Part shown: positions 8,732 to 18,607 of the stretch, piece by piece
How the letters are laid out: every line of letters begins with the position of its first letter
How positions within the stretch are numbered: the stretch's first letter is position 1
Assembly: GCA_902525585.1 (NCBI GenBank)
Contig: CABZHQ010000005.1
Coordinates: forward strand, 1-59,670
Direction: 5' to 3'
DNA length: 59,670 bases
Source of the DNA: an uncultured Prochlorococcus sp.
GTDB taxonomy: Bacteria > Cyanobacteriota > Cyanobacteriia > PCC-6307 > Cyanobiaceae
The notes under the pieces: model-generated
Seen by the model: the letters and a program-made list of their open reading frames with translations, nothing else
What the model was told of the DNA's origin: nothing
Database searches by the model: none
Program-made: the position numbers and the translations under genes

Positions 8732-8820
8732 CGGAGAGGGAGGGATTCGAACCCTCGACAAAAGTTACCTCCTGTAACTCCTTAGCAGGGAGCCGCTTTC
8801 AACCACTCAGCCACCTCTCC
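8732..8820 (-). tRNA. tRNA-Ser(GCT)
   Basis: On the minus strand the gene begins GGAGAGGTGGCTGAGTGG and ends CCTCTCC plus discriminator G. The anticodon loop is CTGCTAA (anticodon GCT). The long variable arm (GAGTTACAGGAGGTAACTTT) is typical of serine tRNAs, and the T arm GAGGGTTCGAATCCCTC is intact. The 7-base acceptor stem pairs fully. CCA is not encoded. The carbamoyltransferase cassette lies on the side of its 3' end, a common place for integrated DNA. Confidence 0.97.
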
Positions 8821-8881
8821 AGTTCTTATAGATTATCAATTTTTTTGCAAACATTCAAAATTATTTATTTAATCGAAATGT

Positions 8882-10081
8882 CTAATCAACTTGAACTCTC
8901 TGCAATCTATTTTTAAAAGAACAAAGAATTTCCCATGGAATAGTATCGGATTCTTTTGCCCAATCAATAGGAGAAATGGTTTTGTCCCCGTCAGATCCTA
9001 GTAATATCATTGTACTACCAACTTTAATTTCATTTGAGCCTGTTATATCAACCATCATTTGATCCATTGTTATAGATCCAACTTGGGGGAAAAGTTTATT
9101 TTTATGAATAACTTTTATCTTGCCTGAAAGATTTCTCGGGACTCCATCTGCATAACCAATACTTAAGACAGCTAACTTAGTTTTTCTAGAACTTACAAAT
9201 TTTCCTCCATAACTTACACTTACGCCAGGTTCAATTGTCCTAATAAAAGCTACTTTAACTTTTAAAAATAAAGCTGGTTCAAGAGATAAATTTTTATCTA
9301 TTTTTGCTAGAGGACTATATCCATACATAGAAAGCCCAACACGTACCATGTGAAAATGAAAATTTTTGTTAAGAAGCATTGCCGCAGAATTAGCCAAATG
9401 AATCTTAATTTTATTATTTCTATCAAGATTAATTTGCTTTAATAATTTATCAAACTTCAGTCTTTGTAATTGTGTAATACTTTTAGGATTTAATGCGTTA
9501 TCTTCATCTGCAGAAGATAAATGACTATATATTCCTTCTATTAAAATGTTCTCAAAAGATTTTATTTTCTCAAATTGCTGAAAAAAATTATCAAATTCAA
9601 AACCTAATCTTGACATTCCCGTATCAACCTTAAGGTGTAAAGAAAATTTAAACCCAAAATGCTTCCCTATATGATTGCAAATTAAACACTCTCTTATACT
9701 ACTGATGGTAGGCATAAGTTCATTTTTAAAGGATATTATTAAATCTCTTTTTGTATATAAATTTCCTAGAATAAGAATCGGTTTTTTAACTCCACAAGCA
9801 CGAAGCTTAACCCCTTCTTTTAAAGTGGCAACGCCTAATTGAGAAGCTCCACCTTTTATAGCGAAATCAGATACCAATTTTGCATCATGTCCATATCCAT
9901 CAGCTTTGACAACCGCCATAAATTGACAATTTTTACTTAGTTTCGTTCTTAACTGCCTTACATTTCTCTCTATCGCTTTGCCTTTAACTTCTATCCATGC
10001 CCTTTGTTTTGGATCTATATCTTGTTTAAAAGTTGGATATTGATCAAAATTAAATCCCTGATCTGTTTGCCGAGTTTGCAT
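8882..10081 (-). CDS. alr: Alanine racemase
   Basis: This 399-residue PLP enzyme converts L-Ala to D-Ala for peptidoglycan. The PLP lysine lies in FMAVVKADGYGHDAKLVSDF, the substrate-binding part contains LKVDTGMSRLGFEF, and the second catalytic region has PGVSVSYGGKFVS (Tyr) and LSIGYADGVPRNLS. The length fits the family (360-400); an N-terminal extension of about 25 residues (MQTRQTDQGFNFDQYPTF) precedes the domain. It stands between tRNA-Ser and a divergent HNH nuclease gene. Confidence 0.93.
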   Translation of the reverse strand: MQTRQTDQGFNFDQYPTFKQDIDPKQRAWIEVKGKAIERNVRQLRTKLSKNCQFMAVVKADGYGHDAKLVSDFAIKGGASQLGVATLKEGVKLRACGVKKPILILGNLYTKRDLIISFKNELMPTISSIRECLICNHIGKHFGFKFSLHLKVDTGMSRLGFEFDNFFQQFEKIKSFENILIEGIYSHLSSADEDNALNPKSITQLQRLKFDKLLKQINLDRNNKIKIHLANSAAMLLNKNFHFHMVRVGLSMYGYSPLAKIDKNLSLEPALFLKVKVAFIRTIEPGVSVSYGGKFVSSRKTKLAVLSIGYADGVPRNLSGKIKVIHKNKLFPQVGSITMDQMMVDITGSNEIKVGSTMILLGSDGDKTISPIDWAKESDTIPWEILCSFKNRLQRVQVD

Positions 10082-10150
10082 TAACTTTGCACAATAAATA
10101 TGCGCTTATTGAAATATACAGTTAGCATGACATGTAAATTGTATTTTGGC

Positions 10151-10660
10151 ATGGGCCATACTCTAGTTTTAAATGCATCTTATGAACCTTTAAACATTAC
10201 TTCGTGGCGAAGAGCTGTCATTTTGATGATCAAAGGTAAAGCAGAAAGCTTAGAGGAAGATAATTCATATTCAATACATAGCGGAAGAAAATTGCCGACA
10301 GTTATAAGACTTCGTTACTACGTTAAAGTGCCTTTTCGAGAGGTTTCTTTAACAAGAAAAAATATCCTTCTAAGAGATAATAATGCTTGCCAATACTGTA
10401 ACTATAGGGGTAGCGACCTTTCAATAGATCATGTTTTACCTAGGAGCAGAGGTGGAACAGATAACTGGGAAAACGTTACTACAGCATGCCTTAGATGTAA
10501 TGTACAAAAAGGCAACCGCACTCCAGAAGAGGCAAATATGCCTTTAAGGCGCAAGCCTTATCGTCCACTTAGTAATCTCAACTTTGAGGCTACAAGACAA
10601 ATTGACTCTGGCAGACATAAAGAATGGAGTAAATACGTAATAGGAGTTTCAATCCAATAA
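10151..10660 (+). CDS. HNH endonuclease family protein
   Basis: The HNH domain is clear: two Cys pairs (CQYC and CLRC) surround LSIDHVLPRSRGGTDNWENV, giving a zinc-stabilised His-Asn-His nuclease fold. The N-terminal part, TLVLNASYEPLNITSWRRAV, is typical of a widespread cyanobacterial family of about 165 residues. The frame is open from 10100, but family length and the conserved GHTLVLN start favour the internal ATG at 10151 (169 residues). DNA cleavage or repair is likely; no substrate is known. It converges with prfA, with only 10 bases between the stops. Confidence 0.82.
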   Translation: MGHTLVLNASYEPLNITSWRRAVILMIKGKAESLEEDNSYSIHSGRKLPTVIRLRYYVKVPFREVSLTRKNILLRDNNACQYCNYRGSDLSIDHVLPRSRGGTDNWENVTTACLRCNVQKGNRTPEEANMPLRRKPYRPLSNLNFEATRQIDSGRHKEWSKYVIGVSIQ

Positions 10661-10670
10661 AAATAAAATC

Positions 10671-11765
10671 TTAATTTACTTCGTTATTAAAATCTTCCAT
10701 CATTCTTTTTTGTTCTTGGGCAATGCATGCATCAATAACTTCATCCAATTGACCAGCAAGAATTGGCTCTAGTGAAAAATTGGAACCTAATCTATGATCA
10801 GTTGTCCTGTTATCTTTAAAATTGTAAGTTCTAATTTTTTCACTCCTATCCCCTGTCCCAACCTGAGAAAGCCTCTGAGATCTTTCTTTAGCATTAGCTT
10901 CTTTTAATTGAATTTCAAATAATTTAGCTCTTAAAATTTCCATTGCTCGTTCGCGATTTTGCAATTGTGATCTCTCTTGAGTACAAAAAACTCTTATTCC
11001 TGTAGGCTTATGGAGAAGATCAATAGCTGTCTCTACCTTATTAACATTTTGTCCCCCTGCACCTCCTGATCTTGCTGTACCAACCTCTAGATCAGTTGGA
11101 TCAATCTTAACTTCAACAGGATCAGCCTCAGGCATTACGGCTACTGTAGCAGTAGAGGTGTGGACTCTACCTTGAGATTCAGTAGCTGGAACTCTTTGAA
11201 CTCTATGGACACCAGCCTCAAATTTAAGTTGGCTATATACAGAATCTCCCTTAACTGATATAACTAACTCCTTAAATCCTCCCATATCTGACTCCGAAGC
11301 ACTTACAGGTTTTACGGACCATCCAATTTTTTGTCCATATCTTTCATACATTCTTGCTAAATCACCCGCCCAGATACAAGCTTCGTTACCTCCAGCCCCG
11401 GCTCTAATTTCTAACATTACACTTCTCTCATCTCTTGGATCTTTTGGTAATAAGGCGATTGTGGTTTTTTGAATCAGTTCATTCTTATATTCCTCTAGAG
11501 TTATTAACTCCTCATAAATCAAAGATTCCATTTCTTTATCATTTCTATTCTCTCTAAGTAGATTTTTTGAATCTTCGATTTCTTTATCAGTAGCAAGCAA
11601 CTTGTTAAAATCAATCACCAAAGGTTCCAATTTTGACCTTTCTCTTGCTATTGATTCTAATTTCTTTGGATCATTAGCTATATCAGGATCTGCAAGCTGT
11701 ACTTCCAAATTTTTAAAACTTTCTGAAGCAGTTTTCAACCTTGTAATTAATGTTGAGTATTCCAA
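10671..11765 (-). CDS. prfA: Peptide chain release factor 1
   Basis: This 364-residue RF1 terminates translation at UAA and UAG. The GGQ loop ([17 protein letters not shown]) that triggers peptidyl-tRNA hydrolysis is intact. The RF1-type tripeptide region [20 protein letters not shown] separates it from RF2. Length equals the family norm. It is the last gene of the long minus-strand ribosomal run, 28 bases after rpmE. Confidence 0.97.
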   Translation of the reverse strand: MEYSTLITRLKTASESFKNLEVQLADPDIANDPKKLESIARERSKLEPLVIDFNKLLATDKEIEDSKNLLRENRNDKEMESLIYEELITLEEYKNELIQKTTIALLPKDPRDERSVMLEIRAGAGGNEACIWAGDLARMYERYGQKIGWSVKPVSASESDMGGFKELVISVKGDSVYSQLKFEAGVHRVQRVPATESQGRVHTSTATVAVMPEADPVEVKIDPTDLEVGTARSGGAGGQNVNKVETAIDLLHKPTGIRVFCTQERSQLQNRERAMEILRAKLFEIQLKEANAKERSQRLSQVGTGDRSEKIRTYNFKDNRTTDHRLGSNFSLEPILAGQLDEVIDACIAQEQKRMMEDFNNEVN

Positions 11766-11793
11766 ATGAACTTATGCTTAATTTTTGAAAATT

Positions 11794-12054
11794 TTATTTT
11801 TTAGAATCTTTTTCTTCTATTTGATCTTTTGATGTAGCCGAATTAGTTGAACCCATTCCATATTTTTTCATAAACCTATCAACCCTACCTTCTGTATCAA
11901 GAATCTTTTGAGTTCCAGTGAAGAAAGGATGATTACCACTCCATACATCAACATGTAATTCAGGCTGCGTTGAGCCAGTTGTCATTACAACTTCTCCATT
12001 ACAAATAACTTTTGCATCTGGATACCATTTTGGGTGTATTTCAGATTTTGGCAT
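11794..12054 (-). CDS. rpmE: Ribosomal protein L31 (zinc-free type)
   Basis: L31, 86 residues: HPKWYPDAKVICNGEVVMTT and VWSGNHPFFTGTQKILDTEGR are family hallmarks. Only one cysteine is present, so the four-Cys zinc site of zinc-binding L31 is absent; this non-zinc form is usual in cyanobacteria. The protein bridges the two ribosomal subunits. The C-terminal tail (SATSKDQIEEKDSKK) is charged and probably disordered. Confidence 0.94.
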   Translation of the reverse strand: MPKSEIHPKWYPDAKVICNGEVVMTTGSTQPELHVDVWSGNHPFFTGTQKILDTEGRVDRFMKKYGMGSTNSATSKDQIEEKDSKK

Positions 12055-12067
12055 GATTTAAATTCCT

Positions 12068-12478
12068 TTAACGTTTAGAGAATTGAGGAGCTTTTCTTGC
12101 TTTTTTAAGACCATATTTTCTTCTTTCCTTCGCTCTAGGATCTCTACTGAGATGGCCTTCAGTTTTTAGCGGTTTCCTATTGTCAGGAGATAATTCGCAA
12201 AGTGCTCTTGCTGCTCCTTGCTTGATAGCATCTGCTTGACCTGTCAATCCACCACCAAAAACATTTACCAGAATATCATAAGAATTTTCAAGACCTAAAG
12301 TTTGCAAAGGTGCTTTTATTGAATTCAAGTGCAGTGGGTTAAAGTTTAAGTAATCATCTCCAGAACGACCATTAATTTTTATTAGTCCATTTCCTGGAAT
12401 CAATCGAACTCTGGCTACTGAAGTTTTTCTTCTTCCAGTTCCCCAATACACAGCTTTGTTTTTTATTTGACTATTCAT
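12068..12478 (-). CDS. rpsI: Ribosomal protein S9
   Basis: This 136-residue S9 starts [20 protein letters not shown] and ends in the conserved [10 protein letters not shown] tail, whose final Lys-Arg reaches the P-site tRNA. It follows rplM by 9 bases; the rplM-rpsI pair is conserved in bacteria. Confidence 0.97.
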   Translation of the reverse strand: MNSQIKNKAVYWGTGRRKTSVARVRLIPGNGLIKINGRSGDDYLNFNPLHLNSIKAPLQTLGLENSYDILVNVFGGGLTGQADAIKQGAARALCELSPDNRKPLKTEGHLSRDPRAKERRKYGLKKARKAPQFSKR

Positions 12479-12487
12479 TTTGATAAA

Positions 12488-12919
12488 TTAACTATTTAAT
12501 AATACAGGATTCTGAGCAGCATGAGGATGATCAGCACCTTTATAAACTTTTAGTTTTTTAAATTGCTGTCTACCTAATGAGTTATGTGGCAGCATACCCC
12601 TAACAGCTTGCTCGATAATTCTTTCAGGAATTCTTTCTTGTAGAGACTCAAATTTTTCAATTTTCATTCCCCCTGGTCTTCCAGAATGCCTCCTATACAA
12701 CTTTTGCGATGCTTTTTTACCTGTTACTTCAACTTTCTCGGCATTTACCACAATGACAAAATCTCCGGTATCTAGATGAGGTGTAAATGTTGGTTTGTTC
12801 TTACCTCTCAATACAATTGCAATCTCTGTAGCAAGTCTACCAAGTGTCTTATCTTTTGCGTCAACTAAAAACCAATTTCTTTCAATGGTTTCTAAAGATG
12901 GAGTAATTGTTTTATTCAT
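12488..12919 (-). CDS. rplM: Ribosomal protein L13
   Basis: This 143-residue L13 contains [37 protein letters not shown] and [20 protein letters not shown], all typical. It is an early-assembly 50S protein. A 116-base gap separates it from truA upstream, the largest gap in this part of the run, so a separate promoter is possible. Confidence 0.97.
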   Translation of the reverse strand: MNKTITPSLETIERNWFLVDAKDKTLGRLATEIAIVLRGKNKPTFTPHLDTGDFVIVVNAEKVEVTGKKASQKLYRRHSGRPGGMKIEKFESLQERIPERIIEQAVRGMLPHNSLGRQQFKKLKVYKGADHPHAAQNPVLLNS

Positions 12920-13035
12920 TTACCAAATTTATGAAAATAAATTTAAAGTTAGTTCTAAATTCTACCTTATTGGAGGAATATTAAACAACAGTTTTGGATG
13001 ATTTACAAAAAAGATTTCGCTTAATTAAACTTTAC

Positions 13036-13842
13036 TTAAGAAAAACCCTTAATTAAAAATATTGGGAAAAAATCATCGTAATTAATCTTTTTAAAAACAT
13101 TTTCTTCATAAACAGCATTTACAAAACATAACCCTTTAGCTGGAGCAGATTCTTTAACATCATTTTTCTTTTTGTTTACCCATCTATCTGTAAAAATTTC
13201 TGGCGATATTTTTTTTTCTCCAACTAAAACTAGTTGACCAGTAATTAAACGGACCATTCCATATAGAAAACCAGTAGCTTTAATATCAATAAAAATCAAA
13301 TCTTCTATTCTTTTAATATCTATATTTATTATTTTTGTAATAGAGTTTCTTCTTTTACTACCACTTTTCTGAAAAGCAAAAAAATCATGTTCTCCTTCCA
13401 ATGTCTTGGATGCATTTAACATTAAATCTTCATCTAATACTTTTTGATATCTATGCCATGACCAATTATTTATAAACAAGTTTGAGAATTTACTGTTATT
13501 AATAACATATCGATAATGTCTATACTTTGCTGAGTAGCATGCGTGCCAATTATCTATAACCTCAACTGATTCCAAGATCCTAATTGTTGAGGGTAAAAAA
13601 TTATTTAAGACATCAGAATAACTATCTCCTGGAATAACACAATCAACATCAAAGTGTACTACTTGACCGGATGCATGAACCCCACCATCAGTTCTGCCAG
13701 CTGCAAAAGTCTTTACTGTATGATTTGTAATCTTTAATAGAGCTCTATCTAAAACTTCTTGAACAGTGGTTGCATTTTTTTGTTTTTGCCAACCTGAATA
13801 ATGAGATCCATCATATTGGACTAGTAAAGCTACCCTTTTCAA
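13036..13842 (-). CDS. truA: tRNA pseudouridine synthase A
   Basis: TruA, 268 residues, makes pseudouridine at tRNA positions 38-40. The catalytic aspartate is D52 in FAAGRTDGGVHASGQVVHFD. Further family features are LLVQYDGSHYSGWQKQ near the N-terminus and TGFLYGMVRLITGQLV near the C-terminus. It sits between rplQ and rplM, its usual cyanobacterial place. Confidence 0.95.
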   Translation of the reverse strand: MKRVALLVQYDGSHYSGWQKQKNATTVQEVLDRALLKITNHTVKTFAAGRTDGGVHASGQVVHFDVDCVIPGDSYSDVLNNFLPSTIRILESVEVIDNWHACYSAKYRHYRYVINNSKFSNLFINNWSWHRYQKVLDEDLMLNASKTLEGEHDFFAFQKSGSKRRNSITKIINIDIKRIEDLIFIDIKATGFLYGMVRLITGQLVLVGEKKISPEIFTDRWVNKKKNDVKESAPAKGLCFVNAVYEENVFKKINYDDFFPIFLIKGFS

Positions 13843-13879
13843 AAGTTATTTTTTCGCAAAAGCCCCTTTATTAACTAAC

Positions 13880-14230
13880 TTAAACTAGCTCGATGATGGC
13901 CATCTGAGCGTTATCACCTTTTCTAGATACAGTTCTAACTATGCGTGTATAACCACCATTTCTGTCTCCATATCTTTCCTTTGCTTTTTCAAATAATGAA
14001 TGAACTAATTTTTTATCATAAATATATCCAATAGCCCTTCTCCTAGAAGCTAAACTTCCATCTTTGGCGAGTGAAATCATTCTTTCAGCTTCATTTCTTA
14101 AAGCTTTTGCCCTAGCTTTTGTTGTCGTTACTCTACCTTCCCTAATTAATTGTGTAGTTAAACCTCTTAGAAGTGCTTTCCTCTGGTCAGCAGGTTTACT
14201 TAATAATGGAATTCTTAGTTGGTGTCTCAT
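13880..14230 (-). CDS. rplQ: Ribosomal protein L17
   Basis: This 116-residue L17 starts [20 protein letters not shown] and contains [20 protein letters not shown]. It lies near the peptide exit tunnel. It follows rpoA by 14 bases, the conserved rpoA-rplQ pair. Confidence 0.97.
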   Translation of the reverse strand: MRHQLRIPLLSKPADQRKALLRGLTTQLIREGRVTTTKARAKALRNEAERMISLAKDGSLASRRRAIGYIYDKKLVHSLFEKAKERYGDRNGGYTRIVRTVSRKGDNAQMAIIELV

Positions 14231-14244
14231 AATCTTAAAAGTTG

Positions 14245-15183
14245 TTAAACAGATGTTCTACTTTGTGGAATAGAAATGCCTATGCGCTCGAGAGCCTCAA
14301 TTACCTCATCTGCAGATTTAGAGCCAAAGTTCTTAATTTCAAGAAGATCTTCATAGCTGAAGCCCATTAAATCCGAAACTGAGTTAACTTGCGCCCGTTT
14401 CAAACAATTATATGCTCTAACGGACAAGTTTAGTTCCTCGAGTGGAATTTGAGCTTCAGGAGATGGTTCAGGTTCCTCAGGAATTTCCTCAACCATTGTG
14501 ACAGTAGCAAGGGGTTGGAAGAGTTCTATTAATTGATTTGCAGCTTCAGCAATAGCATCGTCAGGACTTGTTGAGCCATCTGTTACTACTTCCATTTTTA
14601 ATCTTTCTCTTCCTGTTCCGCCTTCTGCTACAGCGGTTTCATCAATCGTAAAATTAACTCTTTTAACCGGCATAAATACAGCATCTATTTGAAGCAAATC
14701 AATTGCAGTTGTCTCTTCACTCTTTCGGTCGACGGGTCTATATCCAACACCTCTTTCAACATGGATTTCCAACTCTAAATTATGACCCTCCTGAATAGTC
14801 GCGATAGGTTTTTCGCCATCAACAATTTCAACTTGAGAGGAGAATTGAATGTCATTCGCCTTTACCTCCATTGGACCACTAGCTACAAGCCTACCAATTT
14901 CAAGCTCTGGATTAGAGCTATTTATTGATAGTTGCTTGCAATTGAGAAGAATATCTAAAACGTCTTCTCTAACTCCAGGAATAGTTGCATATTCATGATT
15001 AATTCCTGCTATTCTTACTGCAGTAACTGCACTCCCTTCAAGTCCTCCCATAAGGACTCTTCTAAGAGAATTACCCAAAGTTGTAGCTTGTCCCCTTTCT
15101 AGAGGACCAATTAAAAAAGTTCCTGTTTGGGAGCGATCATCTGCTATTTGATGGTCGATTCTGTCAATCTGGTATTGCAACAC
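14245..15183 (-). CDS. rpoA: RNA polymerase alpha subunit
   Basis: Alpha, 312 residues. The N-terminal assembly domain contains [20 protein letters not shown], and the C-terminal domain that contacts promoters and activators contains [20 protein letters not shown] and [19 protein letters not shown]. An acidic linker ([14 protein letters not shown]) joins the domains. Its ATG lies 21 bases after a run of 9 A and 11 C bases (minus-strand sense: C run then A run), which is unusual this close to a start codon. Confidence 0.98.
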   Translation of the reverse strand: MLQYQIDRIDHQIADDRSQTGTFLIGPLERGQATTLGNSLRRVLMGGLEGSAVTAVRIAGINHEYATIPGVREDVLDILLNCKQLSINSSNPELEIGRLVASGPMEVKANDIQFSSQVEIVDGEKPIATIQEGHNLELEIHVERGVGYRPVDRKSEETTAIDLLQIDAVFMPVKRVNFTIDETAVAEGGTGRERLKMEVVTDGSTSPDDAIAEAANQLIELFQPLATVTMVEEIPEEPEPSPEAQIPLEELNLSVRAYNCLKRAQVNSVSDLMGFSYEDLLEIKNFGSKSADEVIEALERIGISIPQSRTSV

Positions 15184-15204
15184 GGAAAATAATGAGGTTA
15201 AGAG

Positions 15205-15224
15205 TTTTTTTTTGGGGGGGGGGG
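15205..15224. repeat. T9-G11 homopolymer tract between rpsK and rpoA
   Basis: On the plus strand nine T are followed directly by eleven G. Read in the direction of the genes it is C11 then A9, ending about 20 bases before the rpoA ATG. An 11-base G/C run is exceptional in DNA this AT-rich. It sits in the leader just upstream of the rpoA ribosome site, so length changes would alter spacing but not the protein. Confidence 0.95.
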
Positions 15225-15241
15225 TTGAGAATGTTTAAGAC

Positions 15242-15634
15242 CTAAACGCGTCTCCGCTTAGGCCTTCTACATCCATTATGAGGTAATGGAGTTACATCTC
15301 TTATTAGAGTTATTTCTAATCCGGCCACTTGTAAAGCTCTTATGGCCGTTTCCCTACCTGCGCCAGGCCCTCTAACAAGTACCTCTATCTGTCTCATACC
15401 CTGATCAAGTGCTCTTCTAGCTGCAGATTCAGCAGCTGTTTGAGCAGCAAATGGCGTACCTTTGCGAGCGCCTTTAAATCCACTTGCGCCTGCAGAAGAC
15501 CAAGAAATTACATGACCAGAGGTGTCAGTAATTGAGACTATAGTATTATTAAATGTGCTTTGGATATGTACCACACCATTAGGTACATTACGTTTAGATT
15601 TCTTTGAACCTGTTTTTTTTACTGTAGCTGCCAT
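15242..15634 (-). CDS. rpsK: Ribosomal protein S11
   Basis: This 130-residue S11 contains [40 protein letters not shown] and [20 protein letters not shown], and ends CRRPKRRRV. It is a platform protein of the 30S subunit. Order rpsM-rpsK-rpoA is conserved; rpsD, which follows rpsK in E. coli, is absent here. Confidence 0.98.
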   Translation of the reverse strand: MAATVKKTGSKKSKRNVPNGVVHIQSTFNNTIVSITDTSGHVISWSSAGASGFKGARKGTPFAAQTAAESAARRALDQGMRQIEVLVRGPGAGRETAIRALQVAGLEITLIRDVTPLPHNGCRRPKRRRV

Positions 15635-15678
15635 GATGTTTTAATTTAATACTTCAATTTGTAGATAGATTTAGTTAA

Positions 15679-16044
15679 TTATTTTTTTCTTCCAGCAACT
15701 GTTTTCCTAGAACCTCGTCTTGTTCTAGCATTTGTTCTAGTTCTTTGACCTCTTACTGGAAGACTCATTCTATGTCTTCTTCCTCTTACACACCCTATAT
15801 CTTGTAGACGTTTTAAAGCCATTCCTTCTTTTCTTCTCAAATCTCCTTCTAAAGTGAATTCTTCTGTAGCACCTCTAAGTTTTTGCACATCAGAATCTGA
15901 AAGGTCTTTGACACGAGTATCTGGGTTTACTCCCGTGTTAGAAAGAATTAACTTTGATCTAGTTAAACCAATCCCATAGACGTATGTTAGTGCAATTTCA
16001 ACTCGCTTTTCGCGAGGTATGTCAATTCCTGCAATCCTGGCCAC
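15679..16044 (-). CDS. rpsM: Ribosomal protein S13
   Basis: This 121-residue S13 starts [20 protein letters not shown] and has the conserved C-terminal [14 protein letters not shown] basic tail that contacts tRNA in the decoding region. It follows rpmJ by about 41 bases. Confidence 0.98.
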   Translation of the reverse strand: MARIAGIDIPREKRVEIALTYVYGIGLTRSKLILSNTGVNPDTRVKDLSDSDVQKLRGATEEFTLEGDLRRKEGMALKRLQDIGCVRGRRHRMSLPVRGQRTRTNARTRRGSRKTVAGRKK

Positions 16045-16085
16045 GTGTTTTGAATAAGTAAAAGTTTGAATTAAAGGGTTGAAAT

Positions 16086-16202
16086 TTAACCCTGACGCTG
16101 TTTATTGCGAGGTCTTTTCTTGTTAATAACATAGATTTTACCTCTTCTCCTCACGATCTGATCGTCAGGACTAATTTTTTTAACTGAAGATCTGACCTTC
16201 AT
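16086..16202 (-). CDS. rpmJ: Ribosomal protein L36 (cysteine-free form)
   Basis: A 38-residue gene between adk and rpsM. It starts [15 protein letters not shown] and ends RPRNKQRQG, the exact ends expected of L36. The zinc-ribbon ligands of classical L36 (a CxxC, then Cys and His) are replaced ([13 protein letters not shown]), so this is the zinc-independent version. Its place downstream of secY-adk is conserved; infA, often found beside it, is missing. Confidence 0.93.
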   Translation of the reverse strand: MKVRSSVKKISPDDQIVRRRGKIYVINKKRPRNKQRQG

Positions 16203-16247
16203 AGGGGTTTAACAAATAAAACGTTAATATTATATTCTACATCATCA

Positions 16248-16796
16248 TCAAGCCATTTTTTGCTTGATATCAGAGGAAACGGTTTTAAGATCTCTATCAG
16301 CATCAATATATTCTAATAATGAGAGGTCTTTAAAATATTGAATCAGTGGTTCTGTAGTTTTTTTATAAATATCAACTCTTGTTCTAATAGTCTCTTCTGT
16401 ATCATCTTTTCTCCCTCTTAAAAGCAAACGCTTAATTAGCACTTCTTCTGGAATATCTAAATAAAAAACAACTTCTAAAGGTTGATTAATTTCATTTAGG
16501 ACTTCATTCAATGAATTTGCTTGAGATAAATTTCTTGGGTAACCATCTAATATCCAACCTTTATTATCCTTAACTAAATTATGTCTTACTATCTTTAATA
16601 CAAGTTGGTCACTAACAAGTTCCCCTCGATTCATAATATCTTTTACCTGGATACCAAGGGTAGTATTCATTTCGATTTCTTTTCTTAATAATTCACCAGT
16701 AGAAAGGTGTAAGTAAGAATTAGTTTGACTTAGCAATTCCGCTTGAGTCCCTTTTCCTGCTCCAGGAGCTCCTAAAAATAGTAAATGTTTCTTCAT
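16248..16796 (-). CDS. adk: Adenylate kinase
   Basis: This 182-residue short-form kinase interconverts ATP + AMP and 2 ADP. The P-loop is [16 protein letters not shown] and the AMP-site motif is [13 protein letters not shown]. The LID is short ([16 protein letters not shown]) with no zinc cysteines. Its start overlaps the secY stop by one base, so translation is coupled. Confidence 0.96.
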   Translation of the reverse strand: MKKHLLFLGAPGAGKGTQAELLSQTNSYLHLSTGELLRKEIEMNTTLGIQVKDIMNRGELVSDQLVLKIVRHNLVKDNKGWILDGYPRNLSQANSLNEVLNEINQPLEVVFYLDIPEEVLIKRLLLRGRKDDTEETIRTRVDIYKKTTEPLIQYFKDLSLLEYIDADRDLKTVSSDIKQKMA

Positions 16797-18115
16797 TAAT
16801 TATTAATTAGTCCCTCATACCTTTGTGAAATAACATAAGTTTGAATTTGCTTAGCAGTATCTATAGCGACACCCACAAGAATAAGTAATGAAGTAGCTCC
16901 TAAGCCTTGGAAGGTCTGAACATTTGTAGCTCTTTCTACAGCAGCTGGGATTATAGCTACTGAACCCAGAAATAATCCTCCCAATAATGTCAACCTATTT
17001 TGTATACCTGATAGGTAGTTTGCTGTATTAGTTCCTGGTCTAACTCCTGGTATCGCTACTCCTCCTTTCTTTAAATTTGAAGCTACATCCACTGGATTGA
17101 TAGTAAGAGATGCATAAAAATAAGAGAACCCCAAAATCAAGGAGAAGAAAGTAAGAGCATATGGCCATGGATTAGAAGATCCCGGGTTTAAGCTACTGGC
17201 TAACTTGATTAAGACTGGATTACCAGTAACATTAGCAATAGTTATAGGTAAAAAGATTAAAGCAGATGCAAATATAATAGGCATGACCCCTCCAGCATTT
17301 AATTTCAAAGGGAGATAACTTTGCCTTGTAGGGAGTAATGTTGAATTTCCTATCTGCCTTTTTGCACTAACAATAGGAATACGTCTTGCTCCTTCCTGGA
17401 CAAAAATGATCCCAACAATTGTCAGTAAAAATACTCCAAGTAAAACTGCTATACCTAAAACATCTCCTCTATCGCCAGTTTGGGCTTTTTCAATGGTTGA
17501 ACTTAGAGCCTTAGGTAAAGTCGAAACAATATTCAAAAAAATTACCAGTGAAGCTCCTTGACCTATCCCTTTCTCCGTAATAATTTCACTAAACCACATT
17601 ACTAACATTGAGCCAGTAACCAAGGCAATGGAGGTTTGCAAAACAAATGTAGTTTCACTTATACCCTCAATAGCATATTGTCTAAGGATTAAGGAAAAAA
17701 TTATACTTTGCAAAAAACCCCATCCTAATGAAACATATCTAGTTATTTGAGCAATTTTTCTTCTCCCCGCTTCTCCTTCATTTTTTTGCAAATCTTCAAG
17801 CACAGGCAATGAAGCTGTGAGCAGCTGAATAATAATTGATGCGTTAATAAAGGGAAGTATGCCTAATGCGAATATTCCTAAGGTTGAAATTCCTCCTCCA
17901 GTAAAAATATCTAAAAAACCTATTAATTGCCCCCCTTGATCTATAAAACTTTTAAAAGCTATCCTATCTATACCAGGCATAGGGATATATATACCAAGTC
18001 TTACTAAAAGGAGAAGACCTAAAGTAGTTAAAACTCTAGACCTTAACTCTTTATTTAAAAATAATTGGGAAAGTATTTCAGAAGCTCTAGGATTTCTACT
18101 TTTGTTGACAAACAT
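16796..18115 (-). CDS. secY: Preprotein translocase subunit SecY
   Basis: SecY, 439 residues with about ten transmembrane helices, forms the Sec channel in plasma and thylakoid membranes. Family signatures include [11 protein letters not shown] near the N-terminus, [17 protein letters not shown], the cytosolic loop [14 protein letters not shown], and [18 protein letters not shown]. It lies between rplO and adk as in most bacteria. Confidence 0.97.
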   Translation of the reverse strand: MFVNKSRNPRASEILSQLFLNKELRSRVLTTLGLLLLVRLGIYIPMPGIDRIAFKSFIDQGGQLIGFLDIFTGGGISTLGIFALGILPFINASIIIQLLTASLPVLEDLQKNEGEAGRRKIAQITRYVSLGWGFLQSIIFSLILRQYAIEGISETTFVLQTSIALVTGSMLVMWFSEIITEKGIGQGASLVIFLNIVSTLPKALSSTIEKAQTGDRGDVLGIAVLLGVFLLTIVGIIFVQEGARRIPIVSAKRQIGNSTLLPTRQSYLPLKLNAGGVMPIIFASALIFLPITIANVTGNPVLIKLASSLNPGSSNPWPYALTFFSLILGFSYFYASLTINPVDVASNLKKGGVAIPGVRPGTNTANYLSGIQNRLTLLGGLFLGSVAIIPAAVERATNVQTFQGLGATSLLILVGVAIDTAKQIQTYVISQRYEGLINN

Positions 18116-18144
18116 TTTGAAGCTTACCTAAATTTTTAGTAAAT

Positions 18145-18603
18145 TTATTTAGTATTTATAAACTCACAGGATCCACCTGCGTCCTCAATTTTTTGTTTTG
18201 CAGCTTTTGTAAATGCATGAGCTTGGACTTTTAGCTTTACATTAATTTTTCCACTGCCAAGGATTTTTAAAGGAAATTTTGGTTTGAAGATTAATCCCTT
18301 CTTAACTAGTGAGTCAAGGTTAACTGTATCGTTATCTTTAAAATCATTTAATTTTTCTAGATTAATTATGGAAAAGTTCTTTTGATTAATTATTTCAAAG
18401 TGCTTTAATTTTGGAACTCTTCTATATAAGGGCATTTGGCCACCTTCAAAACCTGGACGTGTAGGTCTTCCAGAACGTGACTTTTGTCCTCTCATTCCAA
18501 AACCACATGATGCACCCTGACCGGCTGCAATTCCTCTACCCTTTCTTAATTTTTTCTTTCTCGAGCCAGAGTTTGATTTAAGTGTATTTAATGTTGAAGT
18601 CAT
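18145..18603 (-). CDS. rplO: Ribosomal protein L15
   Basis: L15, 152 residues from the ATG at 18603. The frame is open eight codons further upstream (18627), but that would overlap rpsE, while the internal ATG lies 5 bases after the rpsE stop and begins like the family ([20 protein letters not shown]). Conserved parts are [20 protein letters not shown] and [19 protein letters not shown]. rpmD (L30), which often precedes rplO, is absent. Confidence 0.95.
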   Translation of the reverse strand: MTSTLNTLKSNSGSRKKKLRKGRGIAAGQGASCGFGMRGQKSRSGRPTRPGFEGGQMPLYRRVPKLKHFEIINQKNFSIINLEKLNDFKDNDTVNLDSLVKKGLIFKPKFPLKILGSGKINVKLKVQAHAFTKAAKQKIEDAGGSCEFINTK

Positions 18604-18607
18604 AATT

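Noticed and set aside
8732..8820. Duplicated tRNA-Ser 3' end as an attachment site
   Set aside because: Compared the 3' end by eye with 5690-5940 and found no convincing copy.
10100..10150. Longer start for the HNH nuclease
   Set aside because: The extra 17 residues do not look like the family, and they reduce the spacer to alr to 18 bases.
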